Below, in pieces: positions 22,696 through 34,097 of a stretch of DNA of 64,000 nt. The notes under the pieces were generated by a model. That model saw only the letters and a program-made list of their open reading frames with translations. It was not told the origin of the DNA and made no database searches. The stretch lies in the NCBI GenBank assembly GCA_016801885.1, contig JAFBJY010000401.1:124001-188000 (forward strand), in the 5' to 3' direction. The stretch's first letter is position 1, and every line of letters starts with the position of its first letter. A program made the translations under genes and the position numbers. This DNA is from Toxotes chatareus. Taxonomy: Eukaryota > Chordata > Actinopteri > Toxotidae.

Positions 22696-25540
22696 TACAC
22701 CTCTGATTGCAAATACCTTTTCTTTTTATGACCTGCATTTTTTTTATAATTTTCAGATCAATATCATCATAAAGACAGAATGCATTCTATTCCTGCAAAT
22801 GCATTTTCAATTAACCACTCAACAAATAGGCAGTGGGTATTTTATTGTATTTAACAATCAAGCACTGATATGCAAAAAAAAACAAAGTGTCCTGGCTCAA
22901 GATAGTCCACAGGTAAATAATACAGTGACATAAATTGAGTTATTAAAAATGTAGCCTATATTTTGCTATTATATAATTGAAATAGCCAAGGTGTTGATTA
23001 ATGTCTTAGGCACTGCCAGTGGTACAGCTGTTCACTAATAAACCAAAACAGCCAACCAGTGTCTACATCACTCACTCACCATCAAAGGCATCAGTGGACT
23101 GCTGGGAGTGAGCATCTGCTGTGGGGTCAAACTCAGATGAAGCAGCCACTGCTGATTCTGGAGCAGCAGAGCATAAAGGTTTATTGTTCCATTATATATA
23201 TTGTAAACATTAAATGTTATGTTTCATGGAAAAACTAATGCAGAACTAAGCTATTCTTGGACAAAATCTAAATGGGCTTCTTAGTACCATAGCTCTAGGT
23301 GGACAGCTTCACCTTCTCAGGCAAAAAAATATTTTTAACTCAGTATTTGCCCATCTTGCCCTGATGTAAAGCAGGTCTGATGATAGGTTGCACACCAGCC
23401 ACTTGGCTAGCATACACTGCAAGTGGTTTCTACTTTTGTGTGCGTTGAGATCATGAAAATTCATGAAAAAAGTCCTTTAAAAATGGTACAAAATGGTATG
23501 TTTCTTCTGCAGACATTGATTCGAGTACCAGTCAGTGTGACAGGCGCAAGTATGGAAAAATATGGAATTTGATTTGATAAATTTCCAGGTTTGGAAAAGT
23601 ATGGAATTTGGGCAGATTGACAAGTTGAATGTCCAGCCCTCTACTCTTATCCTCCTCCAACCCATTTGCCCGCCCAGATGTCATCAAGTTTCACTGCTGC
23701 TTCCACAGACGGGTGATGTCCACACTGTGAGCGAGCTATTCAAAATGCCTGTTCATGATCATTGACAGAACTCGTTATGGGTAAATATAAATTCTCTGAC
23801 GACTAGCTCATAAATCCCAAATATAAAGACTAGTTGGATCAGGATCCCAAATGGATAAAGAAAGCTAAATGCAGACTTTGTGTCAAATCGTTTGACATCT
23901 CCAACATGGCGGAGGCGGCGGTTGTGATTTGAATTTGTCTGGGTTTGGTCTTTATTTATTTATATGTATGAGCTACATTACCTAGCTATAACCTTCTGGA
24001 AATTATTTGGTGACATAATGGCATATATATTCAGAATAATGAAAACAAACCACTCAAATATCACAAATTATTAGATTTTTTTTTTTTACCGAGAAGTCTG
24101 GAAATTAGGGTATGAAAAAAAAAGTATGGAATTTTGACATTTCAAATGTGTAGGAACCCTGGTATGACATTGTGTAACATATCATGGATGAATGACCCAG
24201 GAAAGACCTTGTATGACTTATTGGCCATTAGGGCCAGTGACTGGCCAGTCAGCTTCCCTTTTACTGGTCCCAGGCCATAAAGCCATGGGTCATACTGGAC
24301 CCTACCCTGTGTTGTTTTTGCTTTCACTCTTATTCACTTTTTGTATTTCTATCATTTCTGGATTTGGGGTATGTTTCCTCTAATCTTAGTGCTTTTTTTG
24401 TCTTATGTGTGCTTTGTCCTTAAGGGCCACCGTAAACATTGCACCATAAATCCCATTTTGACCTTTAAACCTTCTATGTGTCGACCTTGCGTGTTCAGCC
24501 CGTCACAGAAAGTTTGCATGCAGTCCACCAAATCTATCTGTCTGCTTATATAAACCATTAATGCACATATCTGTCTGTTGAGAAGGTGCTGGAGTGGTTT
24601 ATTCAACCAACTGAAAAGTACTGTGAGAAAATCAGCACTGTGTTATCACAACAAGAAATACTGAGGCTTGGATGTTGTTGCTTCATACTCTTTTTTTTTC
24701 TGCTGTAAGATCATTTTTAAGTGGGATCTTTCTCTTAAGATCATTTTCTATAACAACAGCCAGTGTTACTCTACATGAGTGAAATTTATCTGAAGTCGAT
24801 CTAAAAGGTTTTCTAACCAAACTGCTGTGACTCTTTGGGGAACTGGTCATTGTCAGACATTTTGATATGTCAGACATATGTTTGTATATGTCATAAATAA
24901 GTAGCTTTACTGTCAGAGCACAATAGATATTTTTGCATCATTTTCTGAACGTTAAAACTTTTTCCGTCCTTTTTTATTTATTTGGATTGGAAATGTCATG
25001 TCAGCTGTTAAATTCGCTTCTGTTAAATGTCGCATTGCTTAACATTGATTTTGAGTATTTAAGCCCATTAACTAATATCTGTTGAGTAGAAAAGAAAAAA
25101 GGTAGGACTTCAAAGTCTGGACAATTTCAACAAATTGATTGTTCACACCAGCATATGTGTTAGTCTGTTTATGACATGCTGCACACATTTAAACTAGATT
25201 TCATGCCAGATACTGTATCACATAAAACAAGATGGCGACACAGTAAATAAAATCAAATCATTTTAAAGGCAGTCTTTTACATCTTGTTAATGTTATATGT
25301 TCAGATCACACAGACCTTTGTCCATGCCTGATTATAGTCTCTAGCCAAATACATATAGTGTAAGCCTGTCTTCAGTGGACATGCTCTCTTCTTCAGGTCT
25401 TGCAAAGCGTTTCTTATGTCCAACAGGCCTAAATGTTCTTCAATATTTTCAGTAACGTCCACCATTTTATTATTTGTGTTACTGACTATAGTTCATGATT
25501 TGTGTGAATGTATTGAATCTTATTGAATAAAACATTTTAT
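22696..25540. other. No recognised gene
   Basis: AT-rich spacer. Around 23,540-24,150 it carries repeated 'tatggaat' words of the kind common in fish dispersed repeats. No exon structure or family motif was recognised. Confidence 0.5.
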
Positions 25541-25800
25541 AATAGATAGATAGATAGAGAATACTTTATTAATCCCCGTGGGGAAATTCGTTTATAGCAG
25601 CAGTAACAAGGAGACAATAAATACACTCTATAAAGGAAAAATAAATTTGTAAAAGAAATGCAATATATACAGGTGGGGGTCTTATATACACATACAGACA
25701 CACACACACACATAGCAGCAGACAATTGCACATATATATATATACATACAATATATATATAACATATATATACAGTTAATGTAACTGATATTTATAGCGC
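25541..25800 (-). mobile_element. 3' end of a non-LTR retrotransposon
   Basis: Starts with a TAGA tetranucleotide run (25,541-25,558). Next comes 'actttattaatccccg', which on the minus strand is the element's 3' terminus with its AATAAA-like word and tetranucleotide tail. It is most simply the tail of the LINE whose coding part lies at 27,595-28,850, split by the hAT element. Further AT-rich simple sequence lies at 25,730-25,770. Confidence 0.6.
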
Positions 25801-27354
25801 ACCCTAGATGATGCATTAGTCCAGGTGTCGGGGATGAAACGTGCAAATTCAGCAGCACCCAGTCTCTCATATTTTTCCTTCAGTGGGTCATTGCACTGGA
25901 GCTCAATCAACTCCATTTGTAGGTTTGGTGATGCGCTTTCCACGTCGACTGCAAAAGGATTGCTGAGCAGTTCAAACCTGCTCTTTTGGGCTTCGAAGTC
26001 AGCCAATCGGCGTTGGAAGTCGGCGGCAAGTATGTTGAGTTTATCAGCAAACTGTGCACTCGGGAACACAGCGGTAGAGAGCTTCTCTTTCATGGTCTGG
26101 CAGCTGGGAAAGTGGCTCAAGTTTTCTTTCCGCATCTGCGTCTCCCACAGACTCAGCTTGGTTTTAAACGCCTTCACTGTACGGTACATATCACAGATGA
26201 CACGCCCACGTCCCTGCAGCTGCAGGTTCATCACATTCAGATGGCTTGCGATGTCGCACAGAAACGCCATTTCACATAGAAAAGTTTTATCTCGGAGTTC
26301 TGTTGTGTCTTTCCCTTTGCTTTCCATGAACAGACAGATCTCCTCGCGCAGCTCGAAACATCTTTGCAGCACTTTCCCCTGGCTTAGCCATCGCACCTCT
26401 GTGTGATAGGGCAAGTCACCATACTCCGTATCTAACTCGCCCAGAAATGCTTTGAACTGGCGGTGATTTAAACCTTTGGCTCTGATGAAGTTAACTGCTC
26501 GCATTATGGTGCTCATTACATGTTCCATTTTCAAGGCTTTGCCACACAACGACTCCTGGTGTATAATGCAGTGATAAGCTGTCAGCTCACCTGTGACGTT
26601 ATTCTCCCGCATCTTTTCACGCATCCTTGCCACCAATCCACTCCTGTGCCCACACATCGCGGGTGCACCGTCCGTTGTCAATCCCACAAGTTTTTCCCAA
26701 GGCAGCCCCATCTCATTTACACATCTGGATACCTCTTCATACAGATCTTGTCCTGTAGTTGTGCCATGCATAGGATGTAATGCCAAAAGTTCTTCTGTTA
26801 TGCTTAGGCTGGAGTCCACTCCACGGATGAAAATTGACAACTGGGCAATGTCAGATATGTCGGTGCTCTCATCTACAGCAAGGGAATATGCGATGAAATC
26901 TTTTCCCTTTCCCACAAGCTGTTCTTTTAGATTGGCGGAAAGCTGGTCTACACGTTCAGCAACCGTGTTTCTGCTCAGGCTGACATTTAAAAATAGTTGC
27001 CTTTTATCTGGGCACACTGCGTCACAAACTTTAAGCATACAGTTTTTTATAAACTCTCCCTCTGTAAATGGCCAGGCTGATTTTGCCACAATAAAACTAG
27101 CCTTGACAGCAGCCTCGCTTTGTGATTGGGCTTTTGAGAATAGAGCCTGCCGGGCATTAAGACTTCGTTTTAATTCTTCCACCTTCTTTAGCCTTTGTTC
27201 CGTGTCCATATTCTTGTCTTTCTCTGTGTGTTTCTTAGACGTTTCATGGTGCCTTCTTAGATTATATTTTTGCCTTTTACCTCCGTGAACATGTACTTTG
27301 CCTCCCACCTAGCTTGAAACCCCCTGTTCTCGGTGTCCACCTTCCGTTTAGCCA
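25776..27354 (-). mobile_element. hAT-type transposase frame, GTF2IRD2/ZBED-like, truncated
   Basis: A 510-codon open frame on the minus strand (27,308 to 25,776), the longest in the window. It resembles the transposase-derived part of GTF2IRD2 and ZBED-type proteins. Visible features are an 'AVDESTD' segment and an 'LTTDGAPAM' segment (the two usual hAT Asp positions), 'YHCIIHQ' and 'HTEVRWLS'. A better start is the ATG at 27,354, giving 'MAKRKVDTEN' and then 'EVKGK'. Near 27,270 a deletion removes the Cys pair of the BED finger and shifts the frame, leaving only 'NLRRHHETS'. The C-terminus stops shortly after 'RFIPDTW', so the hAT dimerisation region and the expected catalytic Glu are missing. 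By family knowledge it should not transpose. Confidence 0.8.
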
Positions 27355-27594
27355 TTTTTTAGGGAGGGGGGTAGCTGACTCTGACAGATAATTAAAACGA
27401 TGCCCGCTTGCTGCACTGCAATAGCGCGAAGAGTTTTGGTAGTCATGACAACCAGGCTAGCACTGCAGTGAGTCTGTTCGCTACCGTTGCATTGTGGGTA
27501 ATGTGGTATTGTCACGCGCAAAACGGCAGCGGGTGGCTACGGCCAGGGGGCCGGTTCTAATACTAATCAAATATCATCCCGGGAGCCATAGAAA
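27355..27594 (-). mobile_element. 5' flank of the hAT element
   Basis: The GC-rich stretch upstream of the transposase start includes 'ggccccctggccg' on the minus strand, typical of the subterminal region of Charlie-type hAT elements. It joins LINE 3' sequence near 27,595. A clean terminal repeat or 8-bp target duplication was not resolved. Confidence 0.45.
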
Positions 27595-28850
27595 ATTCTT
27601 TTGACTTTGACATATGTGTGTTATAGTGTCTGATGGCGGATGGCAGGAATGACTTCCTGTACCGTTCCTTAGAGCACCGTGGTAACAGAAGTCTGTTGCT
27701 GAAGCTGCTTCCCAGATTGTTCACAGTTTCATGGAGTGGGTGGGAGGGACTGTCCATGATTGTCCTCAGCTTTGACAGCATTCTGTCCCTCGCCACCTCC
27801 TCCAGGTTGGCAAGTTTAAAGCCAACAACAGACCCTGCTTTTTTAATGAGTTTATCCAGTCTGTTGGCATCCTTTGCTTTAATGCCAGTACCCCAGCACA
27901 CCACAGCAGAGAAGATGGTGCTCGCCATTACAGACTGGTAGAACATGTGGAGCATCCTGCTGCAAACACTGAAGGACCTGAGTCTCCTCAGGAAGTAAAG
28001 TCTACTCATGGCCTTCCTGTAGACAGCATCGGTGTTTGTGGACCACTCCAGTTTGTTGTCCAGGTGAACTCCAAGGAACTTATAGGAAGTCACTATTCCT
28101 ACCTCTTTCCCACTAATACAGACAGGAGAGGGCAGGGACTGACTCCTACTGAAGTCCACCACCATCTCCTTTGTCTTGGCCACGTTCAGCTGCAGGTGAT
28201 TCTCCCACACCACCTGACAAAACTCTCCACAAGGCCCCTGTACTCATCCTCCCATCCTCTCTCCACACACCCAACTATGGCTGTGTCATCCGAGTACTTC
28301 TGGAGGTGACATAACTCAGAAGAGTACTGGAAGTCAGCCGTGTAGGTGGTGAATAGAAAGGAGACAGCACAGTTTCTTGAGGAGCCCCGTGTTGCTCGTC
28401 AGGAGGTCAGACTCACAGCTCTGCAGCCTCACAAACTGTGGTCGACCTGTCAGGTAGTCCTCAATCCATGAGAGAAGGGGAGCCTCCTCCTGCATCTTCT
28501 CTAATTTAGCACTCAACAGTCTCGGCTGGATGGTGTTGAATGCAGAGGAGAAGTCGAAGAACATGACCCGTACTGTGGTGTTCAGTCTGTCCAGGGAAGA
28601 GTAAGCCCTCTGCAGCAGGTATATTATTGCATCATCAACTCCCACCTTGGGCTGATATGCAAACTGCAGTAGGTCTTGGTATGGGCTCACCAGGGGTCTG
28701 AGGTGTGACAGCACCAGCCGCTCCAGGTATAATAATTTGCAGTGATCTAATGTTACCTGCAGGGAGGAACTGCTGTATGTTCTTGTAGAACTGCTTTGTT
28801 CTGCTGTGGACATTTTGGCAATAAGGCTTATACCATGTCTGTGCAAACTC
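27595..28850 (-). mobile_element. Non-LTR retrotransposon (CR1/L2/Rex1-like) RT fragment
   Basis: Minus-strand reverse transcriptase in two main frames. 28,334-28,846 carries 'FDFSSAFNT' (RT motif A) and 'LLQFAYQ'. The 'YSDDTAIVG' catalytic motif falls at about 28,270-28,305. 27,563-28,213 carries the thumb and C-terminal part 'YKFLGVHLDNKLEW' and 'LYFLRRLRSF'. The 5' side is truncated and garbled beyond about 28,740, and frameshifts separate the parts. It is not active. The same family recurs at 34.1, 42.3, 50.3-53.0 and 62.2-64 kb. Confidence 0.85.
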
Positions 28851-29600
28851 CACTGTGTTGTATTGTTGAACTTTAGGGCTGCTCCACAATAGTTGACCAG
28901 ATGTCAGTCGAGGAAAAGAGTGGACAAAGTTTTATTTGGACAGTTGGTTGCAGGAAAAAAGAAATCAAAGTTGCTGGTTGTTCGGCACATTCAGTATCAT
29001 TACTGCTTTTGTCGGTGTAGTTAACGCTTAAAATGTATCTTTAGCTCGTTGTTACAGCTTTGTCTTCCTCTGTAATGTAGCACAGTGTTACTTAAAACGT
29101 TCTTTCTCAGCCCTGGAACTCAAAAAATAAAATAAAATAATAAAATTGTACTAGTTCACTAATGGCTTTTTTTGCCACTAAGTCAAATCTTTGATTGGGG
29201 GCAGCCCTGTTGAACATAAACTGTAAGGAAGCATGTGTTTCTTTGGACACGTAACTATATGATTGCTTTTTCTACCAGGCCCAGAGGTTCAGGCTTCTTT
29301 GTAGTGTCCCAGTAGGTTAAATCCAACTTTGCTGTTTGGGGTTTCCATGCTTCTCATTGATTCAGTGTTATTGCTTAATGTTGCTTTGCTTTCCCACCCT
29401 GAAAGTAAAGCACAGTGGGCACACTCTTGGAAAAAAGACCTCGAAGCTGACCACATTTCTTTATGCTTTGACCCATTTTTAAGGAAGGAAACCACAAACA
29501 AAATGAGGAATGAGCCAGCTTATGATAAACAAGTGCGTGGGGAAAAGGACTTCATCTGAAAGCAACTTTTGAAATGAAAAATTGAAGCTTGTTCATCTGT
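28851..29600. other. No recognised gene
   Basis: Spacer between the LINE and the first unit C exon. It may include the intron upstream of that exon. No motif was recognised. Confidence 0.4.
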
Positions 29601-29631
29601 AATAGTGTATTTCTGCTTTCCACCTCACAGC

Positions 29632-30498
29632 CTCGCTGTGCACACAGACAGTAATTCACACCTTGGTCCGACCCTTCGTTTGGAACCCAGTGCAACATTC
29701 TCCTTTGCCAACAGCACCAGAGGGACTCATTTCCTTTGGACCTGTGGCTGGTGCTGCTGCACTGACAGCTCTCCATTTGGCTCAGATTGAGATTCAGGCC
29801 CAGATTGCTCTCCAGCAGCTTGCCTCTCTTACAACCTCAACTGTTGGTAACGGTGTCACAACAACAACAGGTTTGCAGTGGCGTTACCTCCTCACCTGGC
29901 CCTCCAGAGTCTTCTCGATAAACAAGAGGTGTCAGCTGTTGGGTTTAACGTGGACACAAACAATAAAACCTACAGAACACAGACAGCAGCTAACGTCATT
30001 GACTATGGTCATGCCAGTCGGGCAAAGGATGAGAGTAGTACCAGAGAAACTTTCAAAATGGAACTGCTCTCCAATAAAAGGACAGTTAAAATGTACCCAT
30101 CTTCATCGTCGCCATCAGCTCTAAAAGCTGATAAAGCTGAAAGGCGTTAGGTTCATTTGGAACACACTGAACCAAGCAAGCACGGAGATCGGGACTACCG
30201 CGAGGACAAGTAGCGACCATTGCAAGAAAAGTCGGTCACCTGGGAGAGAATTACCACCATCGTCCAAATCTCGTAATCTCGATCGAGACTACAGGCACGA
30301 CGGACCCAAGCCAAGGGCCTCATCTGAAACCAGGAGTGAGGATTCGTCGAGGAGGTCTCTCTCTTCTTCGTCTGGCTCAAAACCAGCAGCAGCAAGAAGT
30401 TACCTACCCCCACCATGATAAGTCATTTCTCAGCCGTGTCTCCAAAGGTGTATCCCCATATCTGCTCCCTGTGCCACATACAGTGTGATCAGGAAAAG
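29632..30498 (+). pseudogene. znf638-like: ZNF638-like N-terminal region and start of first zinc finger
   Basis: A large exon in the style of ZNF638. The acceptor at about 29,630 is followed by 'HLAQIEIQAQIALQQL', then 'NVIDYGHAS', an arginine/serine-rich stretch, and finally 'YPHICSLCHIQCDQEK' with its C-x2-C pair just before the donor gtgagt. ZNF638 and matrin-3 relatives carry a comparable 'VIDYGH' box and a finger split by an intron. The reading needs three frames: a shift near 29,875, a TAG at 30,148-30,150 and more shifts before 30,400. The exon that should supply the His pair of the finger is not recognisable downstream. Confidence 0.7.
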
Positions 30499-30968
30499 GT
30501 GAGTGTCAACATGCCCTCTTACCAATGTCCAACAATGTCCTGAGAGAAATACCTTCACATGTTGAAATGTAGCCTGGTCTTTCTTCTCCAGGCACTCGTC
30601 AAGATGAGTGATTATGGTGTTACTCACTTACTTTTTTACATGCTTTGTAATTCCCATTGAAATACATCAGTGCACTTGCTCTACATGATCTGGCTACAGT
30701 TGTATGAAAGTTCAGCCATCATTGGTCAAATTTCAGACTTTGTAGATTTTTTGAAGTGAAAAGAAGTGAACAGATGACCTGCAATCCCACTGTAAAAATT
30801 ACCATCATTGCACAGTTGCTTTTTATTTTATGAACCAAAAAAAGGGGGGGGAAATCCAATAATAAGAAAAATGCACATCCATTCAAATGCTGCTGTTTAA
30901 GCTGCCATTTGACACAACTTTACTCTGTCATTTAACTGGTTATGTCTGTCACTCAATGTGTTATCCAG

Positions 30969-31165
30969 TCAGAGCAGACCATATGGCAGCCGAGCTCTGT
31001 GGGATCCCAAGTATCGCTCTCCATCCCATTCCGTGTCTCGGAGCCTCACAGGTTCTCCCACCCCAAGTCCTCCTCACAACAAACACAGGGTGGGCCCCCA
31101 TCCCCACAGGCCACACGGGAAGCTCTACTCCCCTCATCATCTCCCTCGCTTCCACCACTACACAG
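30969..31165 (+). pseudogene. znf638-like: SR/Pro-rich exon, unit C
   Basis: Acceptor tatccag, donor gtagac. It is open in the frame reading 'SRPYGSRALWDPK', then 'SPSHSVSRSLTGSPTPSPP', a serine/arginine-rich segment like that following the first finger of ZNF638. The copy in D (48,671-48,866) lacks one C near its end and goes out of frame. This unit C version is intact on its own. Confidence 0.7.
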
Positions 31166-31284
31166 GTAGACCACAGACTAGAGAGCAGGCACAGTGTCTA
31201 CAAAGTGGGACAGTGTACAACTCTTTTACAACTCCGGCTCACACAGTCCCTCTCACTCACACCCAACCTCCTCCTCCTCCAGAG

Positions 31285-31320
31285 AGCACCGGCCTGAGAG
31301 GAAGGACAAGGAATCATCAG
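31285..31320 (+). pseudogene. znf638-like: Mini-exon 'HRPERKDKESS', unit C
   Basis: Short exon after a ctcctcctccag-type acceptor and before donor gttagt. It joins in phase 1 with the SR exon if the acceptor at 31,283-31,284 is used. The counterpart in D ends at 49,237. The choice of acceptor is inferred from phase. Confidence 0.45.
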
Positions 31321-31556
31321 GTTAGTCAGTGTGTAGCTTTGTTCTTTACAGACTGATGTATGTTCAGAGTCTGACTCTGGAAAGCTCTTTCAAAGTCATC
31401 TGCTAATGGGGAAGAGAGTTTGTCTGTGCTCAGCTAAAATCACACTTTACCTGTTGTTTACCTGAGATTTCACTTCTAGTTTTGGAGCCTTACACAAGAG
31501 TGATGTGGAGCTTTCTTTGCTTTCCCTCCTCCCTTTGCTTCGTGCTGTCTCTACAG

Positions 31557-31740
31557 GGGTTCCTCTGGCATCGGTGGGAAGCGTCCACACCATGACTCCA
31601 CTAACACCAGCCGACATCCACCCTTCTCTAAGGCGGCTCACAGCTCCAGACGTGGACAGTCCAACATCACATCTGTCAAGAGCGGGATGAAGACTGGAAC
31701 TAAGATGGCTGAGACAGCAAGTAACAAGGCGGCTGACACA
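31557..31740 (+). pseudogene. znf638-like: Basic Ser/Lys-rich exon, unit C, one base short
   Basis: After acceptor ctacag, the coding sense (GGKRPHHDSTNTSRHPP, then SRRGQSN and VKSGMKTGTKMAETASNKA) is in the frame one base off that imposed by the preceding exon. Unit D has one more G at the exon start (49,481) and keeps the phase. The single G loss breaks C here, unless it is a sequencing error in a G run. The 3' border is uncertain. Confidence 0.55.
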
Positions 31741-31878
31741 GTGGCTTTTTTTCTCTTTAGTTGTGTAAAGCGTGTCACAGAATTCCACTGTTCTGGACCA
31801 AGCTCAGCCACAGCTAACTATGTCTACACACTTCTTTCAGCCTAAAACTAACCAAAGACTAATGCTGTTGCTTTGTAG

Positions 31879-32090
31879 TGTGCCAGGCCTCCTCCAGCCA
31901 AGAAGAAGAAGAAAACAGCCACTCCAGCCTCTCTGGGCTGTCTGTTTCAGATGGTCTGCTTTATCTGACAGACATTCCAAACCACGCCTCAGAGCAGGAA
32001 GTTAGTGACTTGGTCGGGTCCTTTGGCAAGATCAACAACGTCCTCATGCCGTGCTCAGAAGAAGAGAGTGAGAAGAGCCAAGGACAGAAG
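31879..32090 (+). pseudogene. znf638-like: RRM1-like exon (RNP2 part), unit C
   Basis: Acceptor tttgtag, donor gtacgt, phase 0 at the end. It encodes a Ser/Glu-rich lead and then 'LLYLTDIPNHASEQEV', with an RNP2-like strand, followed by 'LVGSFGKINNVLM', the classic first beta-alpha-beta of an RNA recognition motif. It is fully open here. The copy in D (49,803-50,020) has a 2-nt loss and a 1-nt gain and is broken. Confidence 0.7.
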
Positions 32091-32528
32091 GTACGTCTAA
32101 GAGTATCTACATGTTCATGTGTTTTACAAGAAATTTCACTTTGAGATTTGATGTTCCAGAGCAGTTTCAAACAGATGATAGGAAAAAAAACAGAAGAAAA
32201 ACGAAGTGTAGTCAGTGTTGCAGTTTGCTCATGTTGTGAATATTACAGGCAAAAAGAAAGAACATGTTTCAGTAATCAGTCCATTTCTTGAAAACAGAGG
32301 ATGCTTATTTCCTGTTTTGTTGTATTAAAATGTGCAGAATTAACATTTTCTCTAAGTGTGTTTTACAAGAAAGAATAGCATTGGCCTGTTCATCTGTCAC
32401 TCTTCAGTCAACAAAACAGTGGCTGTGGATATTTTAGCCTGTGCAGGTTTCCTGCTTCTACTTTGCACAACGTCATCGTGGTTTCTGTCTGTCCCACGTC
32501 ATCACTTTGTCTCCCTCCCTTGCTGCAG

Positions 32529-32627
32529 GCATCTGTATGCATGGTGAAGGCTGAAGATGCTCAGGCACTGGCTAACTCCACAAATCTCTCCATCAGAGAC
32601 CAGAAAATCACTGCTTCAACAGCCAAG
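32529..32627 (+). pseudogene. znf638-like: RRM1-like exon (second half), unit C
   Basis: 99-nt exon in phase 0: 'ASVCMVKAEDAQALAN' is the RNP1/alpha-2 part, then 'STNLSIRDQKITAS'. The acceptor ctgcag is good; the donor gtcccat is weak. It completes the RRM of the previous exon without a gap. The equivalent region of unit D has been replaced by LINE sequence. Confidence 0.65.
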
Positions 32628-32796
32628 GTCCCATGTGGAAAACACACACACGTGGCACTGAAGGCATATTCACTTTAAACCCTTTCAATCATAGAAAACA
32701 TAAAGCTTCCACAAAAATGCTGAGTGGAGCAATTCCTTTTTTTTTTATTATTATTTTTTGATGTTTGAAGTCTCATTTCTGTTTGATTTCCTTTAG

Positions 32797-32876
32797 AAAC
32801 CTGGTCTGCCACAGTTATCATCACCGTTCAACCCCTTTAACCCCATATGTTGTTCACTCAACTGGGGAAGACTCAG
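32797..32876 (+). pseudogene. znf638-like: Linker exon between RRM1 and RRM2, unit C
   Basis: Acceptor cctttag, donor gtagga. It begins in phase 0 as 'KPGLPQLSSPFNPFNP'. Its 80-nt length is not a multiple of three, although the next exon starts in phase 0. A one-base change within 'aaccccatatgttg' would explain the mismatch. I take it as a frameshift. Confidence 0.5.
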
Positions 32877-33282
32877 GTAGGACAACAAAAAACCGCCACT
32901 GCTAGTCTGCAGGCAGTCAGTGCTAATATATCCACATCTATCACTGTCAACAAATACTCAGTATATCTAGTTAAAATCACAGTCTAACTGTACCTGATCA
33001 CTGAATAACCTGATCACATGGAATAAACTGTAGCTTAGTCACATGTAGTCTACTGAGTTTGTGATGTCTTGCTTTTGCTGGCACAAGACATCTGATGAGG
33101 TACAGTTTCCTTCACTTCCATCACATTTTCTTGTGTTTCAGCCTGATACTAAAATCCTTTCAGGTCATTTTCCCCCTCATCAGTCTGAAAACAGAATTTT
33201 ATGTTTGGAAATGTATTAAAAGGAAAAGCTAAGTTCAGCTAAATGTCTGTTAAATTCACTTGTTCTGTAATGTCTCCTACAG

Positions 33283-33402
33283 AAAGGCATGGTGTTGATC
33301 ACAGGACTTCCTGAGAGCAGCTGCTCAGAGAGTGACATCATCAAGCTGATCCAGCCCTTTGACACGCCCTCGGACCTCATCCTGGCAAAACAAATGGGAA
33401 AG
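33283..33402 (+). pseudogene. znf638-like: RRM2-like exon, unit C
   Basis: 120-nt exon, phase 0: 'KGMVLITGLPESSCSESDI' has an RNP2-like strand, followed by 'IKLIQPFDTPSDLILAK'. This matches the second matrin-3/ZNF638 type RRM, where 'LPxxGCS...L..PFG' is usual. Acceptor ctacag, donor gttggt. The copy in D is deleted. Confidence 0.65.
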
Positions 33403-33700
33403 GTTGGTGTGATCACACCAGGACGAGAGGAGAAAACACCTGGACTCCAGTAATACATGTAGCCATGCAAGCTGCTTCTGTCATAGCTTAAACTACTATC
33501 ATAGGCTCAGTGGGACTGCTTTGTGGACAGTCTACACACTCAATCTGTCCTTTTTCTCCTCCTCTGCTCTAATCTTCTATATTAAATATCTTCCTTTTCT
33601 GTGCTTGCTTCTTTCATCTTGTGCTTAGTGCAGCATTTCTAGTTGTTAGTGAACCTTGAGCAGTAACTGCTGATTAACACTAAAAAACCTCTTTACACAG

Positions 33701-33742
33701 GTGGCTCTCTACAATCTGCTGATGGGATCAGTGGAGCCATTA
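33701..33742 (+). pseudogene. znf638-like: 42-nt exon-like segment after RRM2, unit C
   Basis: Acceptor ttacacag, donor gtgagt, sense 'VALYNLLMGSVEPL'. It is conserved in unit D at 53,127-53,168. It is too short to supply a normal RNP1 strand, so the RRM2 second half may be eroded or may lie elsewhere. Confidence 0.4.
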
Positions 33743-34097
33743 GTGAGTATTTCTACCATTAGATATTTCTATGCACTTCATCTTATTTATTGCTTGATGT
33801 AACAAGGACAGTGCACGTTAATAAACTTTGCTGTAAATACACCAGGGACAAGTGTAGATGATCCAAATGTACATTTACACTAAGCTCTTTAAAGTAATAA
33901 ACCTAAATCAGGCTGAAGGGCCTTACTGTCAAACTGCAGCAGTAAGTGTTCAGTTGTCTGTGTCCTACATTGTAGATGTAGATACACAGGGACAGTCCTG
34001 TAAAACGTGACGTCTGCTGTAACTTTACAACTAGTTTTTGTTGGAAAGTACATTACAGTAAAGAAACAGTATTCTTCATGGGTAAAATAAGAAGATG

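Noticed and set aside
26593..27288. 231-codon plus-strand frame
   Set aside because: Antisense shadow of the hAT transposase frame.
30195..30416. Minus-strand frame over the Ser/Arg-rich N-terminal region
   Set aside because: Antisense of the ZNF638-like exon, with no supporting motif.
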